Shown: piece after piece, positions 1-8,660 of the stretch
How positions within the stretch are numbered: position 1 is the stretch's first letter
Layout of the letters: each line of letters begins with the position of its first letter
From: Pirellulaceae bacterium
GTDB taxonomy: Bacteria; Planctomycetota; Planctomycetia; Pirellulales; Pirellulaceae
Direction: 5' to 3'
DNA length: 64,000 nt
NCBI GenBank assembly: GCA_020852965.1
Contig: JADYZV010000027.1
Span: 49,718 to 113,717 of the forward strand
Program-made: the position numbers and the translations under genes
The notes under the pieces: generated by a model
What the model was told of the DNA's origin: nothing
Database searches by the model: none
Seen by the model: only the letters and a program-made list of their open reading frames with translations

Positions 1-1
1 G

Positions 2-3000
2 AAAACAGGGGCATTCTCTGGCAAGTCGCTCGATGAAGCGTTTGCGCAAAAGAAAGCTGGGTATCCACCGAAGCCAAAGAACTTGACCGATAAGCAGTGG
101 CAGGATCACGTCGACGGCTTGAGGGCCAAAGCCAAAGCGCATGACGAAAAACGCCCTAAGTCGACCATCACCGATGTTACTCCAGCAGGCTACGGACCCG
201 ATGAAGGAGAATCCAAGAAGCCTACGGACTTCGACAAGCGGCTTGAGGACCTGAAGAAACGTCGCGATCCTGACGGCAAATCGACCGAGCCGGTGGATGT
301 TGCGAATCGCGACTTCATCCCTCTGCGTGACCGTAGCAAGGTTGCTGGCGACATGGCCAAGGCTGGGAAAACGCATCAGGAAATCGCGGACTTTCTGGTG
401 TCCAAGAAAGTAGCGACGAAGGACGCGCTGAAGTTGGCGATGGATGCGGTCGACCAGAATCCACCCAGGGCAGACACGCCAGAGAAGAAGGAAAACCGGC
501 CAAGCACTTACTGGCGGGGCGATCGTGCCGAATTCACTGGCAAAACAGAGAATCTTCACGGAGGAAAGTTCTACGAAATTGAAATGATGGAAGGGCACAT
601 GAAGGGCCAGACAAAAGTGGTCAGCTATGGCCCCGGTGGCGATCCAGGTCCAGGCGAATCGAACAAGCCAAAGCCGAAGTCGATCGTTACGCCGCAAGTT
701 CCTTCAGCCCCCAAGCCCGGCATCGTCCCTGGCTCCACCTCCGTCAAGAACGAGGACGCAAAAGCTGGCGATCAGCTTGGCCTATTCGGCGAAGGGGAGA
801 AAGCTAAGCCGAAGCCCTGGAAGCCAAGTTTACTTGACACCAAAGGCAAACAAGGGTCGCTATTCGACACGAAGGGGGACAAAGACCAGAAGATTCTATT
901 TGACGATGGGGTCACTCCGGAGGATATGGTTCACCAGCCGGAGCAAAAGCCAGACACCCAAGAAAAGGCGGCGAGCGCCTTTGACGATGCGCTCGACGCC
1001 GGTAAGTCGCCGCGGCAAGCTGCAGACGCTTCCCAGAAGCAACTCGACGCTGACTACGAATTCGCGCGCGCGTCCGAAGTGCGAAACGCGGGCGAAGACC
1101 TGAAGGGCTCCGCGCGACGCAAAGTCAACGCATGGAAGGGGCTCGACGAAGCAGAAAAGGACGGCACGGCGGCTGCGATGGTAACTCGCGATCAACTGGC
1201 CAAGCTCGAGCCGACGAACTTCGTTGTGATGGCCGACAAGAAACCGTTTACTTCATTGGCTATGCACTACGCGATGCGTGCCTTTCCCGCACAGCCCGGT
1301 ACGGGAAAGAAGGGTGACGCGAAAAAAGATCGAGAGCAATTCCTGCAGGCGTATCGCGACATCAAGTCCAAGGCGGAAGAGCTGGCATCGAACTCGGCCC
1401 CCGACCACAACGCGATTGATGCGGTAGGCAAGCTGCGCGAATTCGTGAAATCGAAGATTGAGTCGCTGCGTTCGAGCAAGGTCGATAACGGCAATGGAGT
1501 TCAAGTTACCGACAGGTTCAACCAGACAGCTAACGACCTCGTAAAATTGCACAGTGCGCTAATCACTGGCTATCGAGCAAACAAAACGGGAGTCGCCAAT
1601 CGGCTAAACGAGTTCGCTAAGGCAGTCCAGGAAAAGCACGGCACGCCTTTCGATGACCTCGAATCGAATAGCGACAAGTCGGAATCCGTTGTCCGGGCTG
1701 CCGGTCATGCGAAGGACTTGATCGAAGGGCATTCGCTTAACAAGACGTTCGGAAGGGCAGGGAAATCAGTTCGACGATTCGACCCAGCCGAAGTGTATGT
1801 CAAAGTCGCCACGCGAAAAGGCGGGCGAGACCTTTCTAGCGTGACTAGCGATCCCAACAAAGCAACCAAGCACATGGTTGGGACGATGGGATTGCGTGGC
1901 GTGCAGTGGGGCAACACGGTCACGGACGAAGAACGCAAGCACCATGCGGCCAAAGCGGTTGAAGCGCTGACCGATCTGGCAGACACGCTGGGGCTACATC
2001 CAAATGACATTGCGCTCGAAGGCAAGTTGGGACTGGCGATCGGCGCACGCGGAAAGGGCTTGGCTGCCGCGCATTATGAACCCGGCTCGCAAGTCATCAA
2101 CCTGACCAGAGCCAACGGAGTTGGTACGCTTGCGCATGAGTGGGGCCACGGATTCGATCACATGCTTAACGGTTTCGGCCTATCGCAGCAGGGGGAACGC
2201 AAGGGTGGCGACTATATGTCCGAAGATTTGGACACACACGAAATATCTCTCGACAAGCACGGTCGCCAGTGGAAGTCGACCACATCCAAACCGGAGCACA
2301 TGGAATCTATGGGCTACACCGTCACTCCGCGCCCGAAGTCGGATATTCGCAAAGCCTACCAAGCATGGAACAAGGCCGCCAAGCCGTTTGTCGATCGCGT
2401 CAAGTCGCAACTAAGAGAAGACGTAAAGGGCAAGCTCATGAGTGATAAGAAAGCCCAGTATTGGTCCTCGCATCGCGAATTGTTCGCGCGGGCTTTTGAG
2501 CGCCATGTCCAGCACAAGCTAAGAGAGGCTGGCAACGAGAACACCTACCTGTCAGGGATGGGTGGTAGTCACCCGTACTGGCCCAGTGACGAAGAGAACA
2601 AGCAGATGGCTCCTGCCTTCGACAAGATTTTCGAAGAGTACCGCAAGCACAAGCACGGTTCACCGGCCAAAGTCAAGTTTTCACGGCGCGAAGCCAACCA
2701 GGCATTTGTGCCACTACTCATCGACCGCTACGGAATTCCCAAGGGAGGCCTAACAGCGGAGCGCCTGGGGGAGCTTGAACGGTACGCAGGAAATCCCAAA
2801 CAGCCACGGTTTCCAAAAGGAACTCCAGGGGGGCATGGCGGGGAATTCACTTCACGTCCCGGCCTGGAATGGGAGCGACTATCAAATACTGATATTGCCG
2901 TTGTAATGTCAGACGACTCGGATCCGAGATCTGCAAAATATGCTCTTAAGCAGTGGAGGGAAAATGGACCAAGGGAAGTAATCAATCAAGACTTGCGAGC

Positions 3001-5062
3001 TTACGTCACCTCGAATACGATCCGGAAAATAACTGCTGGTAACAAAGGGTATCCGCAAGTCCGAATGGCGGTTGCCGGGAAGATCGCTGAACTATTCCGA
3101 GCCGGTGTTCGAGTGGAACGAGAGGATAGTAATGACGACGATAGCGTAGAAAAAATCTCAGAAGTCTACTCAGCCTTCGAGCACGACGGCAATTTGTATA
3201 GAGTCCGCTGGATCGTAAAACACTTGGCTATAAAAAACCCAAATGGTCCCAACAAATTGCACAGTGGGCGGGTTCAAGACATCGTAGTGAGCGCACAAAA
3301 AAACCCGGCTACTAGGAAGTCTGGGCCGAAGCCTGATCCAACCATCTCACCGGGCACTTTAACTCTACGCGCGCTGTTCCGTGGAGTCAATCCATTTGCC
3401 GGAAAACGAAGGCAAAAAGATAGCGATCGGTATGCGAATTCGCTTAGCAAGTCGTATGTTGCCGATACGAAAAAGTGGGCACCTGAAAAAACAGCCAATT
3501 CTGCTGCGAGGCAGTTAAGCACGGTGGTAGGCACCCCATCTCCCTTAATTCTCAAAGAACCTTGGGAGAAAGCCAAGGAAGGAAATGACTACTATTCAAG
3601 CGATTTGAGTGCGGTCGTTGATCGCTACTGGAACGCGGTACGCGCCGACGATCTGTACCTAGCACCTGAATCCAATGTGGTCGACCGCTACGACTGGAAT
3701 TCAGCGCAGCACCCACGCAATCCGGCTGGCAATTCACAGGGTGGGGAGTTCCGAAACGCTGGCGCAAGTGGCGGGACTGGCGTCTCTCTTGGGGGTAGTG
3801 GCGGTCGATCTTCCGCTTTCCCATCGACCAAAAAGCGCGATATAGCGGAAGTCCCTGGGATCATCAAGCAGGGGCACCATCTGCACCTAAGCAGTCTATC
3901 TCCAAAATGGAAGAACGCGGTGCTCGACTGGAATGCTCGTATGCATGGTCTGCTGAAGCCTACGGACACGCTGCCTGCTACGGTCACCAAGCTGTCACCC
4001 GAAGAGCAGTTCGAACAAGGCTGGCGGAAAGTTGACAAGAATGCGGTTCGGCAAATGCTCGCTGAAATGAACGACATGGACCGACAGGCCAAGCAGCAAG
4101 GCATTCCGCTCGATGACTTCGTGAACGCCAACAAGCTCATCCCGCGCGGTCTGGCCGAACGCCTCGACGGCGGTGCGAGGTTCTTTATGCCGGAGAATCT
4201 TCGCGGGAGAATTCAGGCTAAATCGGACGACAATCCATCTGTAGTGAAGTCGGTGCGGGACTTCTCGACGGCGGATCGATCAAGCAGGAAAGCTGCACTT
4301 GAAAACGATTCGATTCGAGCTGCGATTGAAAGGGCTATGGGTCTGAAGCCGAGCGACCCGAATAGGAAACCGAGTCAGCCGGATACTTCTGGGCAGGATG
4401 CTCAACCGGAAGCAAAGAAGATTCCAACCGGACTCTCCAAACAGGGAGAAAACAAGCTCGACGGTATCGTCAACGAAGTCGTAGGTGATGGTGACCAGTC
4501 GAAGAAGGAGCACTTCAAGCAGACCGCACTCGACGCCTGGAAGCAAATGAAGTCGCAGGCCGAAGATCATAACGACGCCATGCGCGAAATCATGGCGCAG
4601 TTCACCAAGAAGGGGCACGGTGGTATTGCCGCAGCTCTGGCTCGTGGCGCGGACCCAACCAAGATTCGCGGGTTTGACGAAATGGTCGATTACGCGGCCA
4701 GAGAGTTCCCACACATCGTTTCACACGTTGCCAGCGAGTCGGAATCGGGATCGGCGGAAGAAGGCCTCATAAAGGCACTCACCAAAGGCATTCAGCCGGT
4801 ACCGCAGCCGTGGGATGATGAAGTGATTGACCAAGCCATGCAGATGGTCGGTCCGCACTTCTTCGAAGAGCTTGAGCCCGCAGCGGCCAGTGGTTCCGAT
4901 GACTGGGATTCGATCCCGTTCAGCGTGCGCGCCGACATCAAGCGAATGGTTCAGCGGTATTGGGTAAACGAGGAGATGGATCGCTACTCTTTAGTCCGAC
5001 CGACATTGACCTATAACTTCGCTAGGCAGATATTGCCTTCGTCACAAAACAATTTGCTCTAA
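2..5062 (+). CDS. Phage polyvalent protein with LPD1-type zincin domain (5' end cut by window)
   Basis: The reading frame is open to base 2, so the gene starts upstream; the TTG at 83 is only the first in-window start codon. From that codon 1,659 residues remain. The N-terminal third is a lysine-rich, low-complexity linker region. Near residues 580-700 lies the block typical of the 'large polyvalent protein-associated domain 1', with the zinc-protease motif HEWGH at about residues 685-689 following the run ALEGKLGLAIGARGKG. Two later glycine-rich joints (FPKGTPGGHGGEF; GNSQGGEF) separate further unrecognised modules. Polyvalent proteins of phages and conjugative elements are thought to be packaged and delivered with the DNA and to act on host defences early in infection; that role is family knowledge, not shown here. 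Position just before the head genes fits a virion-borne protein. The upstream part may contain a portal or Mu F-like head protein. Confidence 0.75.
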   Translation, partial: KTGAFSGKSLDEAFAQKKAGYPPKPKNLTDKQWQDHVDGLRAKAKAHDEKRPKSTITDVTPAGYGPDEGESKKPTDFDKRLEDLKKRRDPDGKSTEPVDVANRDFIPLRDRSKVAGDMAKAGKTHQEIADFLVSKKVATKDALKLAMDAVDQNPPRADTPEKKENRPSTYWRGDRAEFTGKTENLHGGKFYEIEMMEGHMKGQTKVVSYGPGGDPGPGESNKPKPKSIVTPQVPSAPKPGIVPGSTSVKNEDAKAGDQLGLFGEGEKAKPKPWKPSLLDTKGKQGSLFDTKGDKDQKILFDDGVTPEDMVHQPEQKPDTQEKAASAFDDALDAGKSPRQAADASQKQLDADYEFARASEVRNAGEDLKGSARRKVNAWKGLDEAEKDGTAAAMVTRDQLAKLEPTNFVVMADKKPFTSLAMHYAMRAFPAQPGTGKKGDAKKDREQFLQAYRDIKSKAEELASNSAPDHNAIDAVGKLREFVKSKIESLRSSKVDNGNGVQVTDRFNQTANDLVKLHSALITGYRANKTGVANRLNEFAKAVQEKHGTPFDDLESNSDKSESVVRAAGHAKDLIEGHSLNKTFGRAGKSVRRFDPAEVYVKVATRKGGRDLSSVTSDPNKATKHMVGTMGLRGVQWGNTVTDEERKHHAAKAVEALTDLADTLGLHPNDIALEGKLGLAIGARGKGLAAAHYEPGSQVINLTRANGVGTLAHEWGHGFDHMLNGFGLSQQGERKGGDYMSEDLDTHEISLDKHGRQWKSTTSKPEHMESMGYTVTPRPKSDIRKAYQAWNKAAKPFVDRVKSQLREDVKGKLMSDKKAQYWSSHRELFARAFERHVQHKLREAGNENTYLSGMGGSHPYWPSDEENKQMAPAFDKIFEEYRKHKHGSPAKVKFSRREANQAFVPLLIDRYGIPKGGLTAERLGELERYAGNPKQPRFPKGTPGGHGGEFTSRPGLEWERLSNTDIAVVMSDDSDPRSAKYALKQWRENGPREVINQDLRAYVTSNTIRKITAGNKGYPQVRMAVAGKIAELFRAGVRVEREDSNDDDSVEKISEVYSAFEHDGNLYRVRWIVKHLAIKNPNGPNKLHSGRVQDIVVSAQKNPATRKSGPKPDPTISPGTLTLRALFRGVNPFAGKRRQKDSDRYANSLSKSYVADTKKWAPEKTANSAARQLSTVVGTPSPLILKEPWEKAKEGNDYYSSDLSAVVDRYWNAVRADDLYLAPESNVVDRYDWNSAQHPRNPAGNSQGGEFRNAGASGGTGVSLGGSGGRSSAFPSTKKRDIAEVPGIIKQGHHLHLSSLSPKWKNAVLDWNARMHGLLKPTDTLPATVTKLSPEEQFEQGWRKVDKNAVRQMLAEMNDMDRQAKQQGIPLDDFVNANKLIPRGLAERLDGGARFFMPENLRGRIQAKSDDNPSVVKSVRDFSTADRSSRKAALENDSIRAAIERAMGLKPSDPNRKPSQPDTSGQDAQPEAKKIPTGLSKQGENKLDGIVNEVVGDGDQSKKEHFKQTALDAWKQMKSQAEDHNDAMREIMAQFTKKGHGGIAAALARGADPTKIRGFDEMVDYAAREFPHIVSHVASESESGSAEEGLIKALTKGIQPVPQPWDDEVIDQAMQMVGPHFFEELEPAAASGSDDWDSIPFSVRADIKRMVQRYWVNEEMDRYSLVRPTLTYNFARQILPSSQNNLL

Positions 5063-5128
5063 AAATGCTGCCCAGAAGGTAAATTCTTCGGTTTCTATCC
5101 GAGGTTTTGTGACAGCTTTCTGGGTAGC
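5041..5128 (+). other. Interleaved inverted repeats (possible RNA pseudoknot)
   Basis: A perfect 10-base inverted repeat, GTCACAAAAC at 5041-5050 and GTTTTGTGAC at 5104-5113, interlocks with a second imperfect one, GCTGCCCAGAAGG at 5067-5079 and GCTTTCTGGGTAGC at 5115-5128. The first arm of the second pair lies inside the loop of the first, which is the geometry of an H-type pseudoknot. It covers the last codons and stop of the polyvalent gene and ends about 20 bases before the HNH nuclease start. Confidence 0.5.
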
Positions 5129-5148
5129 TCCTTTTAGGAATCGATCCG

Positions 5149-5748
5149 ATGGCAGCTACTGGAAGTCGGCAAGAGCGACACGGAAAAAAATATTTTCCAG
5201 AGTATCAAGTATGGTTGGAAATGAAGGGTAGATGCACCAACCCAAACAACAAGAGGTATGGTCTTTATGGAGGTAGGGGCATAACTATTTGCGCTGCGTG
5301 GTTGAATAGCTTTGAGACGTTTTTGCGTGATATGGGCAGGCGTCCAGGAACGGGTAGGGAGTGGTTGCTAGAACGAGACAACAACGATCTTGGGTACAGC
5401 CCAGAGAATTGCCGATGGGCAACGTATGCAGCCCAGAGTCGAAACAAGAGAAACAATAAAAGATACACCTACAAAGGAAGAAGTATGATTCTTGTAGACT
5501 GGGCCGAAGCTACGGGAATTCCATACGCGACACTCAAGTCAAGAGTTCGGTCATACGGATGGACTATAGCAAGGGCAGTAGAAACACCCGTTAATGCACC
5601 AAGAGTAACTAGCCGGATGTTGACGCATAACGGTATGAAGCTGCCGATGTGCGAAATGGCTAGGCGTTATGGACTGGACCCAAGAACTGTAGCCGGCAGG
5701 TTACGGAAAGGCTTGAGTGTTGAGGAGTCGCTTAGGCCGGTAAATTAG
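5149..5748 (+). CDS. Free-standing HNH homing endonuclease
   Basis: This 199-residue protein has the pattern of the phage-borne HNH family. An N-terminal block YQVWLEMKGRCTNPNNKRY is followed by YGGRGITICAAW, then the nuclease core LERDNNDLGYSPENCRWAT at about residues 84-102. The C-terminal half carries two helix-turn-helix-like DNA-binding repeats (about residues 108-145 and 155-198), each ending in a W/L-x-ARA- or VEESL-type segment. Such genes cut a target site and spread by copying themselves into it. It sits between the polyvalent protein and the head genes, in the same orientation, with about 90-100 bases of non-coding sequence on either side, so it looks like a mobile insertion in the structural operon. 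An AGGAA site stands 8 bases upstream of the ATG. Confidence 0.8.
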   Translation: MAATGSRQERHGKKYFPEYQVWLEMKGRCTNPNNKRYGLYGGRGITICAAWLNSFETFLRDMGRRPGTGREWLLERDNNDLGYSPENCRWATYAAQSRNKRNNKRYTYKGRSMILVDWAEATGIPYATLKSRVRSYGWTIARAVETPVNAPRVTSRMLTHNGMKLPMCEMARRYGLDPRTVAGRLRKGLSVEESLRPVN

Positions 5749-5847
5749 CAGGTACTCGGCCACAACCGCTATTGCCCCATAATCCACCAGAACCAAGAAT
5801 CACAATTCAAACTTTCGGTCTGACCAGAATTTTAGCGAGTCTCCAGG

Positions 5848-6231
5848 ATGGCATTTCAGTGCACGATTCGAACTGACGTATTTGCGAGCTCGCTCAACAT
5901 TTCGTCGGTACGGAACCTTTCGGGTGACCTGCAAGCGGCTGTCGATCAGGTTATCCCTGCCTCGACAACCAACCAGGAAATCACTCTGGGGATCGATGTC
6001 AGCGAATTGACGATGATCGCGATTAGCTCAGACGTGGCGTTGACGATCAAGACCAACGACAGTGGAAGCCCTGACGATACGCTCAACATTGCCGCTGGAG
6101 TCGCGTACGTTTGGGGCACAGGCGACTATAACACATTGCTACTGACTGCCGACGTTACCAGTATTTTCGTCACCAGTGCCGCGCTAGTGGACGCGAATCT
6201 CAAGATTATCGCACTGGTCGATTTGCCGTAG
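5848..6231 (+). CDS. Small phage structural protein, unrecognised
   Basis: I do not recognise this 127-residue protein. It is rich in alternating hydrophobic and Ser/Thr residues and looks all-beta. It has no signal peptide or membrane segment and no cysteine beyond one near the N-terminus. It lies between the HNH nuclease and the protease/scaffold gene, so a minor virion or head-fibre protein is plausible. The ATG at 5848 follows 'gtctccagg', with no well-spaced ribosome binding site. No function is claimed. Confidence 0.6.
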   Translation: MAFQCTIRTDVFASSLNISSVRNLSGDLQAAVDQVIPASTTNQEITLGIDVSELTMIAISSDVALTIKTNDSGSPDDTLNIAAGVAYVWGTGDYNTLLLTADVTSIFVTSAALVDANLKIIALVDLP

Positions 6232-6263
6232 TTTTCATAAACGATATTGACAGGAAAGCCACG

Positions 6264-6449
6264 TTGGCCAACAACAACGAGAGTAAGGAGAGCCCAGATC
6301 AGCGATCAGAACGCTTGAGGCGTATCGCTGCAATAAAGCTTTCCAATAAACTGAGGGAAACGCCCTACGGCATTGTTACCCAAGAATACAAAGTGGTGAA
6401 TGGTCACATCACGCTGATTGAAACATCGGTAAAGGAAACTGACCTTTAG
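6264..6449 (+). CDS. Very small phage protein, unrecognised
   Basis: A 61-residue, strongly charged protein beginning at TTG (6264), with 'acaggaaagcc' about 7-10 bases upstream as a ribosome binding site. The middle (RSERLRRIAAIKLSNKLRE) should be helical and the C-terminal half beta-like. It is spaced regularly between neighbours of the same orientation, which supports a real gene, but nothing identifies its function. Confidence 0.5.
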   Translation: MANNNESKESPDQRSERLRRIAAIKLSNKLRETPYGIVTQEYKVVNGHITLIETSVKETDL

Positions 6450-6518
6450 AATCTTCCATTAGTCGGGACCGAAAATAGCGGACTGACGCACGAACTTCAT
6501 TGAGAGTTTGTCCGTTAT

Positions 6519-8093
6519 ATGTCTGCTGTCGTCTCACTACCTAGAACTACCATCAAGCCGCACGACGGCGAGGCGTACGCTGACTTCCTGCAGCGTGCCC
6601 ATGGTGCCTTGGCCGACAGCGAGCCAGACTGGGAAGCCCGCAATCGAAAGGTTTGGGACGCATGGGATAGCCGCAATGGTCACGCCCTACGCGATCGATC
6701 GCAAAAGTACTTTGCCAAGGCCTGTACGCGATTCGTACCTGACGTGTGCTACTTCCTAGAGCATGAAACGATTGGCCGGGACGGCAAGCCAGTCAAGTAC
6801 ACATTCGACGAACTGGCTGGAATTACCGAAGAGCATAATGCTCGCGCTCTGAATCACAACTACTCGGCCATCGCTGACCGACACACGGCCGATCGACCGC
6901 TGCCCAAAGGGATGGAGCCCGAAGTACTCGGCTACGCTGGATCAGCTCGCATGGGCATGGTTGGCGACAAGTGGGCAATCTTTCTTGACGAGCACCATCG
7001 GCAGGATGGAATCAAGACCCTCGACAAGAAGCAACGCCGTAGCGTTGAAGTCAATCGCTACCGCGACGGACGCAGGCCATACTTCGACCCAATTGCGGCC
7101 CTCGGTGCCGATTCGCCCCGATTGCCTCTGCCGGTGGCTCGCTACTGGTCCGACGAGGACGATCAAATCATCGAGCGGTACTCCGTTGTAGCGCCTGCCA
7201 TGGTGGCTGGTGGCAATACGTTCATCCCCAGCCTCGGTCCAAATAAGGACGAGGAAAAACTTAGCTACTCGGAGTCATCCATGGACGAAGCCGCCATCGC
7301 CGCCATTGTTCAGGCCATTCAAAACACCCCTGAAATGCAGTGGGTTCAATCGCAAATGGGCGCTTCATCCGCCCCAGGTCAATCGGATGCGGCGGCTGCT
7401 CCAGTCGCTGCGCCCGCTCCACACGTTCCGCCAAGTCCACCAGCTTCACCACAACCACAACACGGGGCCGCTGGTCCCGCTACGGGAGGAAACTCGATGG
7501 GAGTCCATCAACAACAGACTCAGCCCCAAGTCAACCCTGCGCAGCAGCCTCATCGCTACAGCACGCAGAATGATCCTGGTGCTGACGACAGCGAACGCTA
7601 CGCAGCTTTGCTGGAAAGCGTTAACACGCTGTCCGAGCAGAACGAAGAACTGGCGGAAAAGTACGCTCAGGTCCATGAGGTCAACAAGGATCTGATGGCA
7701 CAGTTGGCCGCCAATCGCCAAGCGGTTGTCAATCTCGAGCAGCGAGCCGTCGACAGCGAACGGACGGAGCGACTGCGCGACCTATACCAAGCGCATCAAC
7801 ACTTCGTGGTGCTCGAAGAAGAACTTGACAAGTGTCTCTACTCGCGCGGTTCGGAAATGGACCACGAAGCCTTTGAGCGTCACGTTGAATCGGTCGAATC
7901 CTACGCCAAACGCTCGAGCCCTGTCACTCGCATGATCCCCGGCGGAGCACTTCCGAGCGACCAGTACTCAGGCACTGCGACTCTTGGAGAGCAGATTGTC
8001 GAGCGTTACACGGCTTATGCCGATCAAGGTGTGATTAAGTCCTACGACGAGATCGAACGAGAAATCAAGCAGGAAATGGCTGGCGCGAAGTAA
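6519..8093 (+). CDS. Prohead protease / scaffolding protein (Mu gpI-like arrangement)
   Basis: The 524-residue product has three parts. The N-terminal 240 residues contain a conserved-looking globular domain (FVPDVCYFLEH, SARMG, RSVEVNRYRDGRRPYFDPI, ALGADSPRLPLP) like that of phage prohead proteases of the Mu I type. Residues about 270-350 are a Pro/Ala/Gln-rich linker. Residues about 365-430 form a coiled coil (SVNTLSEQNEELAEKYAQV and following), as expected of a scaffold. Fusion of protease and scaffold, followed directly by decoration and major capsid genes, is the usual head-assembly order. I could not pick catalytic residues with certainty. A second ORF in another frame over the same start (6508) is a shadow. 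Confidence 0.65.
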   Translation: MSAVVSLPRTTIKPHDGEAYADFLQRAHGALADSEPDWEARNRKVWDAWDSRNGHALRDRSQKYFAKACTRFVPDVCYFLEHETIGRDGKPVKYTFDELAGITEEHNARALNHNYSAIADRHTADRPLPKGMEPEVLGYAGSARMGMVGDKWAIFLDEHHRQDGIKTLDKKQRRSVEVNRYRDGRRPYFDPIAALGADSPRLPLPVARYWSDEDDQIIERYSVVAPAMVAGGNTFIPSLGPNKDEEKLSYSESSMDEAAIAAIVQAIQNTPEMQWVQSQMGASSAPGQSDAAAAPVAAPAPHVPPSPPASPQPQHGAAGPATGGNSMGVHQQQTQPQVNPAQQPHRYSTQNDPGADDSERYAALLESVNTLSEQNEELAEKYAQVHEVNKDLMAQLAANRQAVVNLEQRAVDSERTERLRDLYQAHQHFVVLEEELDKCLYSRGSEMDHEAFERHVESVESYAKRSSPVTRMIPGGALPSDQYSGTATLGEQIVERYTAYADQGVIKSYDEIEREIKQEMAGAK

Positions 8094-8167
8094 GTTTCGC
8101 GCTGGCTTCGACTGCCCGCAACTGTAAACCACAACCTTCCTAAATCGTTTCAATCGGAAACCACACT

Positions 8168-8548
8168 ATGCTCGCTGGACAAACAGCCTCTGGGGACATC
8201 AGCCCCAGCCGCTTCGTAACCAAGAGCGGCCCTTACACGGTCGCCCAAGCTACCGCTGGCGCTGTTGCCATCGGCATTTCACATGAGGGCTCGCGCGAAG
8301 TCCCCTTACCTGGAGCTAGTTCACTGGCCGCGATCGCTGGCGATCCGCTGCGAGTCTACAGCGACACCGAGAATTGTCTGCTCGAGGCAGGCGATCTTGT
8401 GGCCGATGGTGCATTCCTTAAGTCCGACAACACCGGACGAGGAGTCACGGCTGGCACTGGCGAAAAGTACTACGCGGTGGCTGAGCGCGGTGGCGCGGCC
8501 GCTGGCGTCAAGATGCAGGTCATCATGCGAGCTGGAATCGTTCCTTAA
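8168..8548 (+). CDS. Capsid decoration protein (DUF2190-like)
   Basis: This 126-residue protein sits directly between the protease/scaffold and the major capsid gene, the standard place for a head-decoration or capsid-cement protein. The sequence is Gly/Ala-rich and beta-like, with phrases such as KYYAVAERGGAAAGVKMQVI close to the 'returns to default value / stabilises' repeats of the DUF2190 and lambda gpD-type families. No signal peptide or membrane segment. It would bind the outer capsid surface after expansion. The family assignment is by position and general resemblance. Confidence 0.6.
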   Translation: MLAGQTASGDISPSRFVTKSGPYTVAQATAGAVAIGISHEGSREVPLPGASSLAAIAGDPLRVYSDTENCLLEAGDLVADGAFLKSDNTGRGVTAGTGEKYYAVAERGGAAAGVKMQVIMRAGIVP

Positions 8549-8660
8549 TCGCTAATCGTCCCTCGTCTCTAATCAACCAACTGTTTTAGTTTCACAATCC
8601 AAAATCACTGTGCGATGACCGAATGAAGCGGAATCGCGGCCCCTTCCAGGAGAATATCCA

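Noticed and set aside
5041..5848. A group I intron carrying the HNH gene
   Set aside because: The reading frame of the upstream gene does not resume after the HNH gene and I could not identify the conserved intron core elements; only the pseudoknot-like pairs are present.
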